Below are positions 41,962 through 55,771 of a DNA stretch of 64,000 bases, in pieces. The notes beneath the pieces are model-generated. The model had not been told where the DNA came from. It did no database searches and saw only the letters and a list, made by a program, of their open reading frames with translations. The position numbers were made by a program, and so were the translations under genes. The stretch's first letter is position 1, and the number at the start of each line of letters is the position of its first letter. This DNA comes from Cutaneotrichosporon cavernicola (Eukaryota; Basidiomycota; Tremellomycetes; Trichosporonales; Trichosporonaceae): assembly GCF_030864355.1 (NCBI RefSeq), contig NC_083395.1, positions 1,302,001-1,366,000 on the forward strand, in the 5' to 3' direction.

Positions 41962-44097
41962 ATGTCACGCGGTCTGGAGACGCCTCCCGTCCTAGCGTCC
42001 ATCGGTGCGTAAGCTGGCTCCCCCACCCCCCTCTTCTGCCTTGAGATTTCACGCACTGATGGCAGGCACTGTCCTCATTGACATCTTTGAGCCACAATCT
42101 GCCGCCTCGTTGGGAACGTCCTCGGCTGTCTCCAGCTGGGCGGCGTCCTCGTCAGGCCGGACGGACTCGGCCCCGCTGGGATGCTCCTCGACTGGCGAGT
42201 TGCATCCGAGCATGCCTTGTCCCACTTCCTCCCTCCCCTTGCCTCTTCTGGCATCGCCGTCGGCGTTGGTGTCGTTCTCGGATTTGCATCCGAAGGTGCC
42301 TTCCTCAACTCCCTTAATCTCCTCGTCTCTTCCAACGTCAGCGTCGTTCTCTTCCTCGCCTTCTGAGATCTCGCCCTCCCCACGAAAAGCACCACAAATT
42401 GAGGCGGTGGGTGAAATCCCGCTCGGAGGAAGGATGGTAATCGGGGGAGGCGCGATGTACGCCATCGTCGGGGCGAGAGTGTGGCTTCCCCCAATTGCTC
42501 TGCGCACGATTATCGACCGATCTCCGGGGAGGAGAAGAGTGGAAGGAGAAGGTGTTGGAAAATCAGAAGAGAAGAGAGAGAGGCTGACATCGATAGCGCA
42601 AGGCGGCGTGACGGCAGCTCCTCCAGGATCGCTACCGGCGAGGGAAAATCCCGACGAGTTCGACGATCTCCCTCGTGAACTGGAGGAGGAACTGCTTTCG
42701 TACGGTCCCAACATGTGGGTATTTAATCGGGTACCCGGGGGACGAGTTCCGCGCGCGAGGATCGGGTACAACGGGGCTGTTAGAAGGTGGGTTTGTGTCT
42801 TGGAGGATTTGTCATTGCTCCTGGAGGACCGAATAGGTGGTTTCCGAGAGATGGATGGTGGGAGGATTGGAGGGTTAGAGGTGTTGAGGGTTGAAGGTTG
42901 GGCGAGTTGGACGGGATACGACAAGTGCTGGAGAACGGGGATAAGGCAGTGTCGGGGGAAGGTGTTGATGGGGAGCCAACCGCTGGCTGTTATGATAGCA
43001 CGAGAACTCCAAAAAAATATCACCGGCAAGGACTCTCGGGTTATGTTCCCCTCTTGGCTTAAACACCTTCCTTCTCAGAGCCTGGAGTGGATCGAGTGAT
43101 GTTGATGGTGAGGATGGCCAAGTGGATGGAGCAGTCAGCGATCCGTTCTGTACCCGGCGCCGAATATGCCCTCCTTTATTGTGCTTCTGTGCCCACCCCA
43201 CTGCTGCAGTTGCAATTTCACGCCACTCCAAATAATCCAAGCTCTTGAACTAGCCTTCCCTCAGCATCGAGCTAACACAAGCTACGCACACATAATCAAA
43301 CCCGTACCCCGTACCGCCCTCGACCTCGCCCACGGCCCCCTCTTCGGCGCAGAATATCTTCACGTCTCACCACCCTTCTCCTCCTCTGACCTCCTCAACT
43401 TGCTATCTGACCTACCCTCCTCCTGGAACCCGAAGGTAGTCTTCGAACCAGCGCCGAGCAGCTGTCACCCTGCCGGACGGAGGGCGTTTGAAGCCGCCGC
43501 ACAACGCGTCCACGCCCTCTCGTAAGTCTGTCATGGCATCGCTAATGCAGGCCGAACCACGAAGAACTGCTATCTCTCTACGACAGACCGGTACTGGAGG
43601 AAGAGGGGGAGATTAGGAAGGTCGTCGAGGAGATTGTGGCGTATCTCCTCGGACTTGGGGTGCCTGTCGTGGCTGTTCGATGTGGAGCCTCGGGGGCGTG
43701 TATTGGCACAGTTGAAGGATTGCGGTGGGTACCCTCGTTCTTTGAGGGTGAGCAGCACCGCGTTCGGGACGTCACGGGAGGTGAGTACGAGGGAATTGGA
43801 TGGGTATCAGTGTGGCGGATTCGGATTTCGCGACCGCCTGGCGTCAGCTGATATGCGTTCTCGTCAAAGAAATGGCTGACAACAGCGGGAAACGCATTTA
43901 TCGGGGGGTACATCGCCGGACTCCGCCTTACCGGCGACCCGTATACAGCTGCGCTGTACGGGATGGTTTCCGCATCCTTCGTTATCGAACAGCTCGGACC
44001 ACCGTCTTTGAGTGTGTCAACAGATGGGGAGCTATGGAATGGCGATTCCGCACAGCACCGCCTCGCAGCGCTGTCTGAGCGGGTGCCATGGGCGTAA
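41962..44097 (+). CDS. pfkB-family protein (Mak32-like)
   Basis: Five exons: 41962-42004, 42066-42786, 43282-43521, 43551-43780, 43886-44097; 1446 nt, 481 residues, all phases matching. Ribokinase-fold landmarks: ASIGTVLIDIFE, IGGGAMYAIVGARVWLPP, ELEEELLSYGPNMWVF, VVFEPAPSSCHP, SPNHEELLSLY and the late DVTGAGNAFIGGY built across the last intron. The last is the GAGDxF anion hole and base region, but Asn replaces the catalytic Asp, as in Mak32-type fungal proteins, so kinase activity is doubtful. A Ser/Pro-rich insert of about 95 residues follows the first strand; it could hide an unspliced segment. The 495-nt second intron ends GCTAACACAAG, and the 29-nt third is the smallest in the window. 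A 326-codon minus-strand frame over exon 2 is rejected because the plus-strand motifs and splice phases fit. Confidence 0.78.
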
Positions 44098-44206
44098 GGA
44101 TCTTCCTACACGTTAGCTAGTCGAATATAGTAACATTTCGCCATGTACGAATCTATATCGTGTAACGCGCATATCCATCAAGAGGCTACACAGAGCTCTC
44201 TCGCCG

Positions 44207-46582
44207 TTAATCGATCAGCGAGCCCTTCTTCTTGAGATCAATGTCGTCGAAGACTCGCGACTTGGAGCGCCCCTTCTTGCCCGACGGCACGGCACTTGTG
44301 ATGCTCATGCCGCGCCCGCGGCGTGTCCCCCGGAAACCTGGACCCTCGTACGAGAGAATCTCGTGGGGCGGGTTCAGGCGCGGCCACGCAACGTACGACG
44401 TGCCCTGCTGTCAGCGGGGCTGTATGACACTACTCACGTTGCCCCAGATGTACGTGCCGGTGACGAAAGCGAGGGCAAGCCACAGGAGGAGGAACGAGTA
44501 GATCGACCACTCTGCGTGTCAGCTGTGTTGGCGACGGGACGCACCAGACGTGCGCGGGAGCGTGAGTGCGGCGAGGATCATCGTGAGCGCAAACACGAAT
44601 ATGTACGGCATCGAGCGGAGGAGGAGCGGTCGCGTGTCGCTGAGCGGGGGGATGCCGCCGCGGCGGACAACGTACGCGCCCGTGACGAGGTCGTATGCGT
44701 CCTGTGGTCAGCCACCCCTCCTGGCCACCCTCTCACCTGGCGGTCACCGTCGAAGAAGTTGTTCTTCACGTAGCGCATAAGCGAGTTGATGCCGTCCTGC
44801 AGCAGACCCTCCTTCGTGCGCTTGCCCGTGCGAGTAAAGTCGGTCTTGAGTGCGCCACTGCCAGCATATGCCTTAGACACCCCGTCCGCGTGGTCGGCCC
44901 AGACATTGCGGAAGATGAGCATGAAGTCCGAGTGGTCCTCGACACCCTCCTTGACGCTGAGGATTCCAGCCTGGCGGAGCTGCTGGTTGAGCGCCCACTT
45001 GGCGAACGCGGCCTGCGAGACGTTGGTGCGGTCAAGGCAGTCCATGCAGTTGGAGCGGATGACACCCTTCTGCACACTGAGGACATTGGTTGGTCCGCTA
45101 GAGCTGCCAACCCCAGACGCCGCCGGAGAGACCGAGTGGTACCAGCCATCTGCTAGGAGATTGTTTTGCAAATCGCCGACGAGGGTCTCGATGCGGTCAA
45201 AGCGCATGCCCTTGCACTCGGCGTGGAAGTCCCAGTAGATGTACTTGGTCTGCTCGGCCAGCTTGTGGTCACTGTTGTTGGCAGCGTTAACGACTGTCTC
45301 AAACGCCTCTTTCACGGGTTTCTCGTATCCCTTCTGGTTAACAAGGTTGAGCGAATACACCGAGCCGTACGTGTCGACTAGCTGGTGCATGTGCTGGCGG
45401 TACGACCCGGCCGTGTCAGGTTTGTCCATGATCTGGAGGTCAGGCTTGTAGCGCAGGTTGTTGATCTCGGCCCAGTAAACGGGTACGCTTCCGCGAATCT
45501 GTACGAATGACTGGCGCTCGCGGCCATCGACTCGTCCACGCATAGTCTTGTTGTCGTCGATGGGATCATACAGCACAATCTGCTCGGTCTCGTTGAAGTT
45601 GGCAACGTTGCCGTCGTGGTCGATACCGCGCGTGAAGTAACGGGTGCCGACGCGGTGGCGCGAGCGACGGGCAACGAGGCAGAACAGGAAGTCACGGTTG
45701 TTGATCACAGCCGAGCGGAGCTCGAGCACTGGGGTTAGTTTCTCCAAGTGGAATTTCAGCGACATACATCCAAACATGGCCGGGAGGATGAAGCGGCTCA
45801 ACTGATCCGTCAACAGCTGCCCTCGCTACACATTCCGGTGAACTCACGTCTGTGCCGTTCTCGGTGAGGTTGATGAAACGGTCCTGGAGGAAGCGGTTCC
45901 AGAAGAACCGATCGTCGGCGCGCTTCCAGAGAGGTTCGCGGTTAGGCCCCTTACCAGCGTCCTCAAGGACCTTCTGGCGCTGGAGGGTGTTGGTGAGGTC
46001 CCAACTGTACGAGAACCACATCGGGCCAGCCTTGAGGCCCTGCTCCACGAGCGAGACGAGCTCATTCTCGATGGGGTTGCCGAGGATGGCCTGCGATGAT
46101 GACGCGGGGTTGAGGGGAAGGAGACGGAAGTCAGTAGCGAGGTAGATCTGGTGGGTGAGGAGACGACAGCTCGGCGCGCGCTGCGTGATGATAACGATGT
46201 AGTCGGCTGCTGTCAGCTGCCGTCCTTGGCTTCATCTCACTAGTGGCCAGTGTGATCATGCCAAGGATTCCGTAGCAGGCGATCACCTTGTCACGCCCGA
46301 CAGGGATCGTCGAAGATACTGGTTGTCAGCGGAAGCGACAGCATCGCGCAGCTCACCGTCGAGCGAGATCTGCCCTGTGCGGCGGTCGATGACAAGGCTC
46401 TCGCGCACATCCTTCTCGTTGGTCAAGCGGGACGAATCGGTCCCGAGAGCCGGAAGCGTCGAACTAGACGGCTCGAACACGTACGAGCTGGGAGAGACGT
46501 AGACATTGTACGTCTCGTACAGCTGGGAGGGTCAGCGGTGGCGCAGCGGTGGGCTTACCGGCTGACAGTTGTACGCTGCCAT
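44207..46582 (-). CDS. SAC1: Sac1-type phosphoinositide phosphatase
   Basis: Nine exons: 46582-46559, 46522-46357, 46318-46241, 46206-45848, 45801-45768, 45728-44737, 44701-44545, 44511-44438, 44404-44207; 2082 nt, 693 residues. The Sac domain shows RRSRHRVGTRYF, VYWAEINNL, YIYWDFHAECKGMRFDRIE and the CX5R catalytic loop NCMDCLDRTNV (C448-R454). Two hydrophobic C-terminal segments (PYIFVFALTMILAALTL and YSFLLLWLALAFVTGTYIW) anchor it in the ER/Golgi membrane, as in Sac1. It removes phosphate from PI4P and related lipids. The tail is basic. Eight introns, seven of them 33-39 nt, several ending GCTGACAGCAG, where either of two AGs keeps the frame. It is divergent from PCNA with a 424-base shared promoter. 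Confidence 0.93.
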
Positions 46583-46750
46583 GCTTCAGAGGAACCAAGG
46601 GCGAGTATACAGACAAGGATGTCCAGTGGGCGTCTGGGGATGAAGAGGCTGAAGGAAAGAGTGGTGTAGTGTGATAGTGAGGACTGGTATGAAACGTGTG
46701 CTGTAGAGCACGAGGTTGACACTTTCAGGCAGTCATACAATGCTACAGTG

Positions 46751-46869
46751 ACGCGTATCCAGATACACGAGGTCTCGTATCAGTCCGCGTGGTGAAATCA
46801 ATGACGTGGAAATTGAGTAAATGGGTAACCAGTACGCGTCAACCACTTTGGATGAACATCACGACGCGT
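46751..46869. promoter_or_regulatory. Three MCB-like ACGCGT sites upstream of PCNA
   Basis: ACGCGT palindromes at 46751-46756, 46834-46839 and 46864-46869, that is 138-256 bases before the PCNA ATG, with a fourth in PCNA intron 1 (47118-47123). These match the MBF target core and suggest G1/S induction. The region is shared with divergent SAC1. Confidence 0.65.
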
Positions 46870-47006
46870 TCCTCCCTCCCTGGAGCCTGAAGACAACATT
46901 TGCCCCCACTCCTCCCTCTCTTGCTCGTCGCCATCATCCATCTCTCACTCCATTCTAAAGTCACCTTCTCCATCCTCCATCTTCCGCCCGTAAACCCACT
47001 CTCAAC

Positions 47007-48149
<1,143 letters not shown>

Positions 48150-48406
48150 GACTAGAGCGAGAGGTTGACTCGTGGCTGGGAGCAGAGTCGTATTGTACCA
48201 CGTCATTTGTGTTATGGATCGAGCTTGCGAGGTAGTGTTTGTAGTGCAGTTGGCATGGGGACTGACTGAGGCGTTAACTCCTCAGCTGATCCTAGGATGT
48301 GCTCATCTGACAAGAGGCCAAGCGCGAGGGCCGCTGCTGAGATGAGTCATTTCACGGCCCTGTCACGGCCCGACCAGTTGTCTTACCTCGCACGGCTGCA
48401 GCGCAA

Positions 48407-48427
48407 AAAAACTAAAAACTAAAAACT
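48407..48427. repeat. AAAAACT x3 tandem repeat
   Basis: Three exact copies of a 7-base unit downstream of PCNA. Confidence 0.85.
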
Positions 48428-48767
48428 GACCTGGAAATGCTCATTGACCACGCACAGCAGGTGGCGACCAGACTCGGTTCGGTGGAGGCGGATATGATAC
48501 GACGGTGCGGGTAACCTTGGACGTCATTATATCGATCTTAAACTGCCCATTTCGCATCAATGAAGTACCCTGTCTGCAATTACAGTGGTCGTGTTTTCCT
48601 TTCAGTACCATACTCTAGGGAGACGCTGGTTCAATGTGACCGTTTTGTGAATTCTGGGGTAGTCGCGTGGCGTCGCCAAACGCGACTAACAATTTCTGCA
48701 GACATGAATGGTGAGGGTGACGGGCTCAGCGATGTCAGGATGGCATCAGGTTGGGTGTCAGGTGAGT

Positions 48768-48800
48768 GCCAAGTGAGCGTCAAGTGAGCGTCAGGTGAGC
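48768..48800. repeat. 11-bp tandem repeat, three copies
   Basis: Three 11-base units of the form G(C/T)CA(A/G)GTGAGC; similar GTCAGGTGAG words occur just to the left. Non-coding. Confidence 0.8.
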
Positions 48801-51509
48801 TCGTCTCCCACTGACGGGCCGATGCCATTCACAAGAGGATGCGAGATGCGAGATTCCCTGTCTCCCCAACCATTCGGCCACTCCGTCGCTGTCCTTGGTA
48901 TCGAGACGGCTTCAGACGTCCTATGTGAAGTGTCGGTGTTCGGTGTCAGATTTTTACGGATATGAGGGATGTAGGGAAGTAGGGAGGGAGGGATGAGGAG
49001 GTTGTCTGAGACAATGGGTTTTGCGACTAGCGCGTCTATGATCGTCGTAGGGTGAGACTCAGATGAGTGAATGGGACCGTACGGTCCCGACTTAGGACGG
49101 GATGTCTGTCGCAAGTATGGACTTGGGTTAAGTAGGCCCTCTTTGGTCTGTAGCCCTTGAACATCGGTTGCATTCAGGTGGCTAGTGAGCGGTGAGCGTT
49201 GAGCGGCGGTCGCCACTCGTACCCTCATAGCATACCCGGCTCTGTGGGTAGCTGCTAGATAGGGCTTGACAGGCTTGAACCAAGCTTGAGACAGGGTTGG
49301 AACAGGTTGTCCACATGTATTTCAGAGTGAACGGCGTATGATTACCCTGCGGGTTTGACCTCAACTAATCCATTCAATCATGTAGGTCAGGCGGTCACGC
49401 AGTCAGGCGCAAACGTCGTGGCCCACCGCCCGACCCAGATCCACCAGCTAGGGGAGAGGTCAGGCGCGTCGAGATTTCTCTGTTCTGTGCCTCTGTGTGG
49501 GTCTTGAATACAACTCTTTGAATGGATATCTCATGTCTCACTCCGCAAAACTCGGATAGAAAACGGTGAAATCCCAAGTTTCAGGCATAAGCAGATTTCG
49601 ACCCAGATTTCAGACTTGGGCTAGACTATGCAGCGCCGAGGGAAGATGGGCTCATCTGCAATGGCTGGTGTAGAGATGAATGACCGTAGTGGAAGTGACG
49701 GTCACGCCTGGTGATGTAAAGTAGAGCCAGAACGAGGGTCGGAGGTATGAGGTCATCGAGATTGCGCGCTTGTCTTTTCTCTCTCATTTACCATTATTTA
49801 CCAGGAACACACGCCACGGCACTCATCCGTAACGGTTGTACCGCCATGCGTACCGCCATAGACTGATGATCAGCTGCCAGTTCCGAACACTACGCTTCCA
49901 TCCCTGCTTACGGCGTCCAAGGTAATAAGCGCCAAGGCCCACTGAGGCTTCGTCGTCATGACTGCTGTCGCTACCGCAAGCCCACTCGTCCCATCGCGCA
50001 GGTTGAGATTTTCGTTTACAATGTGCCGGCATCCTTTAGAGACAGCGGGAATGCAAGTGTGAGCGGGTTACAACATGAAACGGTCGGTTGCTGATCACTG
50101 AGACGCTGAAACGTATTTGGTCAATAACAGTCCCGTTCATGATGGGTCGACTGTTGCAAGTTGTTGTCACAAGGTACGTCGGCTTGGTGACATGACGATC
50201 GACACTCATGTACGCCGACTGTTACCAATGTTCCAGAACAGTAACAGAGTTGGACTGACTGACCTACTTACTGATGGGGTGGCGTCCGGAAGCTTTTGCG
50301 CCTCACCGATAGAAAACTGAGCTAGCGTTACTAGTTACAAGTTGTGGTGTAGGATAGTATTAGTTTGATTGCCTAACCGTTAGTAGTCAGCGTTACATAT
50401 AGGGATGTTGCACCGAGGTTTGCGCAGCATGTGCAGGTTGATCACGCCCGACTGCTTGTTCGGTCGAGAACCGTTCTTTGGTTCTAAAGAAAGGGTAAGA
50501 TGGTATGTGAAATATATGGTTTGGTGGCGGACGTGGCGTGGGAGGTGGCGAAGAACGTTATGAAATTTCATACCGCTTGTCATGTCTGCTTGTTTGTCAT
50601 TGCATCTAATGATCTGAGATTGAGTGGGCGTGGCCTCACAAAGAGCAAAGCCAAACTTGACCACTGAGCAGAGTCTTGTACGCACAAGTGGTAAGGGAAC
50701 CGTGCCGGGGTCTCCGGTGGGCAGAGTGAGCGGCATTGGCGGTTCACAGGCCACAATCTCATCAGTAGGGACGAATGAATGATGGGCCTGGACGTGGCAT
50801 GCTGCTGCTACGTTTGGATCGCACCTCCCTAGCAATCTTGGCAGGTAGTCTTGGCATCCATAGTCATCTAGCCGTGCACACTTTGGCCGCACATGTGGGA
50901 TAGAGCTTGCTCTCTCACTTTGATGCTTTGAATCTCAAGTCCACTACTAATATTTCAAGTTGGATAAACCAACCTCCAAATAGTATTTGAAACCCTATTA
51001 CCCGAAATTCAAATACCAATTTCCAGCTCTGCTTGTAGAACAGCTGGACAGGGTGAATGCATGGTCATGGTCAATGTCCTTGTGGTCGGGTTGTGCCAGC
51101 CAGGCATGGATCACCCCTGATCGCTACTATGCGGTCGCATCCGACTGCCTTGGCAATCTGGCGCTTGAGTTAATATCGGTTCTCTCGCCTGGCTTGGCGT
51201 TGACAGCGGGATGCACGGACGAGAATGCAACTGCAGATGCCAACTGCCAGCTGCCGACTATGTCGAGGTCGGTCATTGCGTAGATCTCCGTTGGCCGTTG
51301 GGTGGGCATGGTCAAGTGGCCAGACCTTAGGACGTATTGAGCGCCAAACTCGGCTAGCTGCCAGGGGACACTACAACTTGACAGTCGTAACACATAGACC
51401 ATGGACCCGTTACTATGCACGGACTGGCAATGATAACTGTGCAGCTGTGCAGACTAGTATCAATCGTTCACAAACATCCATCTTTATTATTGAGATAAGG
51501 TTTCTGATG

Positions 51510-51532
51510 TTGAGACGTTGAGACGTTGAGAC
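51510..51532. repeat. TTGAGACG 8-bp tandem repeat
   Basis: Two full units and one partial unit in non-coding DNA. Confidence 0.8.
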
Positions 51533-52678
51533 TTTCAGAGTCGATAGTTGAGCGGTGATCCTCCTCCGATGGTCCCTAACTATCCCTTTCATCATCCTCT
51601 CCATTTGTGGAGCGGCCAAAGCAATGCAATGACAACGGAATCAAAATGCCCTGAGGGATAAATGGTTAACCAATCATAATCTTCCAATAATCGACCGCAT
51701 TCCCCTCGCTCCCTCCCCCAATTGATGAAACCCTGAAGTCCTTCAACCCGTTGGGTTGCCTTTTCGCTGTCCCCCATACTCTCAGTAGAGTTGCATATAT
51801 CCTTCATCTCTGACTTTCTCGTCATCACAACACTCACTTTACATCAACAACACTCTCGGTGCACAACGCATCCAATCATCTACCTTACGCAACAGCATCG
51901 TCCTTACCTGACGGTCATTCGCAAGAGCTTCAGCTCCTCGCAAACCGCCCCAAACTCGACAGATCCGCGCCGACTCACCCGGCCCACAATTCAATGAAGA
52001 AGTTTAAACTTCCTTGTAGTGCCTACAGCAGTCTTAAAGGAGACGTTCGGAAGTGAGTACAATCGCGCCCGCGACATGCTCTTGCACCTCTGCCATTTAC
52101 CAACATCGTGGATGCGCCCGACATTCATGGGCGCTGTAAATGCTACAGCGCAAGGTTTGGCGAGTGCCTTGAACGTGGTCGTGCGACAAATTCATGGAGA
52201 GCCCGTGCTGACCGGATTTCCTGTTTCATCCCACGTTGCCACCATTACACGCATCACACGCCACAATCTCGCTCACATTTACACTCGACCTCTTTCATCA
52301 CTTGACCGCATCGTTTTTCTTGGCTTGCACACGCGCCCTCATGATAACGGATCTGCCTTACAGCCTTCTCTCCGGCTCGTCTCAACTTCGCCTCCCACCC
52401 CTGATCTACACCCTCCTCGCAAGCGGCGAGAAGCCCCCCTAATTCGACAAACAGTCGAGTCCGCCGTTGCGCTACTTTGCGCATCCGCTGCTAGTCGCAG
52501 CGCATACTATCTCCTCCTCAATACCGTCGTACATGGGATAAGAAACCCTCCATCACCAGGTTCTCCACGCAAGCAGCCACCGGGAACAGCTGGCCCGTTA
52601 CCCCCACCCTTAATTCCTCAATACAAACCTCGACTCGCCCCGACAAGCGCTTTGTTCCACAACTAAGTTTCCCTCGAA

Positions 52679-54743
52679 ATGAACGCCATTCGATCTCTCC
52701 CCCTCATCAACCGCCCGTCCCGCACTGTGACGCCTACAGCTACTGTTCAGGCCACTGGTCCAGCTGCTGTACAGCCGCTCGGTCCGCCCCCGGTCCCCGA
52801 GCCTCGTGCGCACCACACTCCCCACCCCTCCAGCAACACCGCGATCCCTACTCCGACGGTGGCCCCCCGCTCCCAGTCGATGGGACCTATCACTCGCAAG
52901 GCCAGCCCTCCCAGCAGTCGGTCGGCGACTCCGCGGATCGGCGGCACAGCCACTCCCCACAGTTCAGGGATGGACGGCCCTCAGGCAGGCGCCCACGTTG
53001 ACGCCATTGGCCTTCGCTTCAACGACGCCGTAAATCGCGCACTGACTGGCGTCGATTCCAAGACCAAGAAGGGCTTCCGCAAGGGTGCGGGCTGGACTGT
53101 TGGCGAGAGCGTTGCTCAGTGAGTACTCGTCATCCACGGGCAGATTTTGTCTGTCAGACATGGAATGTGCCAACAAGTCAAGATCTCGCGATTTGGAAGA
53201 ATGTAGCTAACCGCACAGTGAACTCGGCAACACGGCGCCGACGGACACGTACCTGCTTCGCGCGATCCTTCGTAATGCCGTGCGGGCGCTCTCGATCTAT
53301 GCTTCTCGACTCGATGCGCTCCTGCTGCCGGCATTTTCGGACCCACAGTTCTCGGCTCCGCTCAACCTGATCCCGACCCACAACCACGCATCGCCACTTA
53401 ACTCCACCCAGGCCTATGCAGTGTCGGTGGCGCATGCCGCGTGGGAGACATGCGAGAGGATTGAGCAGATGCTTGACCTCGGGCAGTACCCCCGCTTCCT
53501 CGAGGACGGCCTTCGGCCCACTCTGGACAAGTTCGACACTGTTGTCGGCAAAGTTGTCCGCCCGATTTTCCTCCAGCTCAAGGTCGACCTCGAGGCCAGT
53601 GTCAGCAACACGGGCGGCGGTGCCCCCAAGACGTCGGCTGGCTCGATGACCGTGCCCGCTGCTGTCAACGGTGCGCCTCTGACGCGTGAGAAGAGCAACA
53701 CAGGCCTCCCTCGCCTCGCAAGGGAGAGCTCGGGCGGTGGCTACTCCCGTGCTCTCGCCGTACCCGCAAACCTCCAGCAGTTCGCCAGCCGTGTCGACGG
53801 TGCGCGCAAGGTCTTCGAGACCGTTGCTGCGCCTTGCGGCCATGATGGGGAGGGATGGATTGTCAAGGTCATGGTTGCCGTTGTGTGGCGCGGCATGCGC
53901 GTCATCATGGAGGCTGACCACACCCCCAACCGCTCGCCGAGCCCGGGCACTGTGCACAAGGCGCTGTCGGGCCTCGGCAAGGAGGCGACGCCAACTGTGG
54001 CCCAGTCACCCTCGCTTGCCAAGATCACTTCGCTCTCGATTCTCACGCCCCGTGGCGCGGGCTCGCGTCCTCCTTCCCCTCCACGCACTGCTTCGCAGTT
54101 CGACCCGGCTACTCACTCGCTCATGTCGTTCGAGGGTTTGGTCAAGCGCCTTGTGAATGGCCTCGTCCAGCCGCCCACCGCGCCTCCTTCGTCGGCGGAC
54201 ACGGACGACCAGGAGCAGGAGCACATTGCGCGCGAAGCCCTGCACGAGGCCCTTGAGGCTTTGGAATCGGCCACCATTGCGACTGCCGCCTCGCACGGTG
54301 ACAACGCGTCGGCCCGCATTCTTGCTTCTGTTCGCCGTCTGCGCGACGACATTGATGACGATGCGGACGAGAAGCTCGACGACGCGCTCGAGGACCTTCC
54401 GTCTGTCCAGCTGTTCAACCTCATCCAGCGCCGCGCGAACGTTGCGCTCGCAGCACTTCCTACCAACCCTCCTCTCCGCCTCCGTGAGGTGACTGAGATT
54501 TGGGGCTGGACCCAGGCCGAGTACGAGCGTCAGATTCTCTCGGGCTTTGGACCGGCTGAGGAGAACGGCCCCCTTGTTGCGGATGCTCACAAGCCCGAGA
54601 TCGAGAGCATGCTTGGTTCGCTCGCGACCCTGCCCGTGGACGACAACGCATCCAAGATCGCGGTCATGACAGCGACCGAGTGGGTCCGCGCCCTCGGTGT
54701 TGCCCTCGAGGCACGTTGCGACGTTAAGGTTGCGCGAGCTTAG
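52679..54743 (+). CDS. Uncharacterised protein, two exons
   Basis: Exons 52679-53118 and 53219-54743 encode 654 residues. The intron (100 nt) ends AGCTAACCGCACAG and the join is in frame. I do not recognise a family. The first ~110 residues are Pro/Ser/Thr-rich and disordered. The remainder alternates helical segments (YLLRAILRNAVRALSIYASRL, AHAAWETCERIEQMLDLG, GWIVKVMVAVVWRGMRVI, FEGLVKRLVNGLV, AREALHEALEALESA) with low-complexity linkers, suggesting an all-alpha scaffold. Codon use and third-position GC match the neighbouring genes, so it is a real gene. No signal peptide or clear membrane segment is seen. A pyrimidine-rich leader precedes it. Confidence 0.75.
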
Positions 54744-55739
54744 CTAGCTCGCGAGTGCCCCGCGAAGGGGTGCTCACCCAAGCTGCATCAGTGTGGCCAC
54801 ATGTTCAAGGACTCTTTTCTTCCGAGCAGGCTGGACGCGGGCGAGTGTCCATGTGGCCTGGTCGCGTGGTTCCTGCAAATTGTGTGTTTGCCGGAGTGCT
54901 CGGCTGCTGCCATTGCTCGCCACTGCTGCCAGAGCCATCGTCGACCTGTTCTCTCGACGGCTAAGCGCGCGTGCTCGGTCTTTATTTCATACTTTTACTT
55001 TAGATTGTTTCTACTTTCAGTACTTCAACGCGATGGCATATGGCATGACATACATCTTGCACTTGCACATAGCACGGCACCGTTTATGCGGCACACAAGT
55101 AGAGTACTGGATGAATTGTGGGTAGGAATTCCGGGCATCAGCTAGTCTGAAGCGAGGTCGCAAGGTCGTGATGCAATGTGAGACATCCCGCCCCCTTTCG
55201 TCGTAGATTCATGACCCCTCTTGCAATCTCATGATCTCCCGTCCGACCTAAGCGGGCACCTTATTCGCTCCGACTCCCCTCTTCAGATGACGCATCATGT
55301 GTCCTGCATAATTCTCAGGTTCCACCTCGCTTCTAGGAGGATGTCGTACGGCGCGGTTGATACATAAGCGCGCCCAGGCCTTGCGGACCCAAACCTAACA
55401 GTGTTTCATCCTGCAAACTCGAGCAGGCGCGCCCCAGAATTGAAGTAGACCATGCCGAGAACTTTGTGGTCGGGTCTGTTCGGAAGCACTTCAGGAATAC
55501 AACAGAGGGGACGTGTGAGAACACCGTAGATTCCAGTCTGCACCCTCTCTGCCCTAAACGTGTCCGCTGGCGGATGCTCCCGATCCGCAATGGGGTTATC
55601 GCTGCAAAAGACTCGTCCTCAGCATGTTCACTGAGGTGCATCTTAGGGTGTTGGCGGCTTTTCATGAACCGGCTGAATAAAAATAAAAAACTCAACTAGT
55701 CCGCTAAGGCTCATCTATTTACCAATGGAGTGTGGGACA

Positions 55740-55771
55740 GCACTGCCTGAGCACTGCCTGAGCACTGCCTG
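55740..55771. repeat. GCACTGCCTGA x3 tandem repeat
   Basis: Three nearly complete copies of an 11-base unit within the gene-free stretch. Confidence 0.85.

Larger units (their letters stand above)
48150..52678. other. Gene-poor 4.5-kb stretch
   Basis: The reading frames here are short and show no recognisable domain. It contains small tandem repeats (48407-48427, 48768-48800, 51510-51532). From about 51760 the sequence becomes C/T- and A-rich, like the leaders of other genes, and probably serves the gene at 52679. A 22-codon ORF starts near 51994, and a longer non-ATG frame (52019-52666) ends just before the gene; both may be leader ORFs. Confidence 0.45.

Noticed and set aside
42049..43029. 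326-codon minus-strand open frame
   Set aside because: The plus strand carries ribokinase motifs and five exons with exactly matching phases; the minus frame is low-complexity Ser/Pro with no motif.
52019..52666. 215-codon frame before the gene at 52679
   Set aside because: It begins at a non-ATG codon, has leader-like composition and ends 13 bases before a good ATG; treated as 5' leader.
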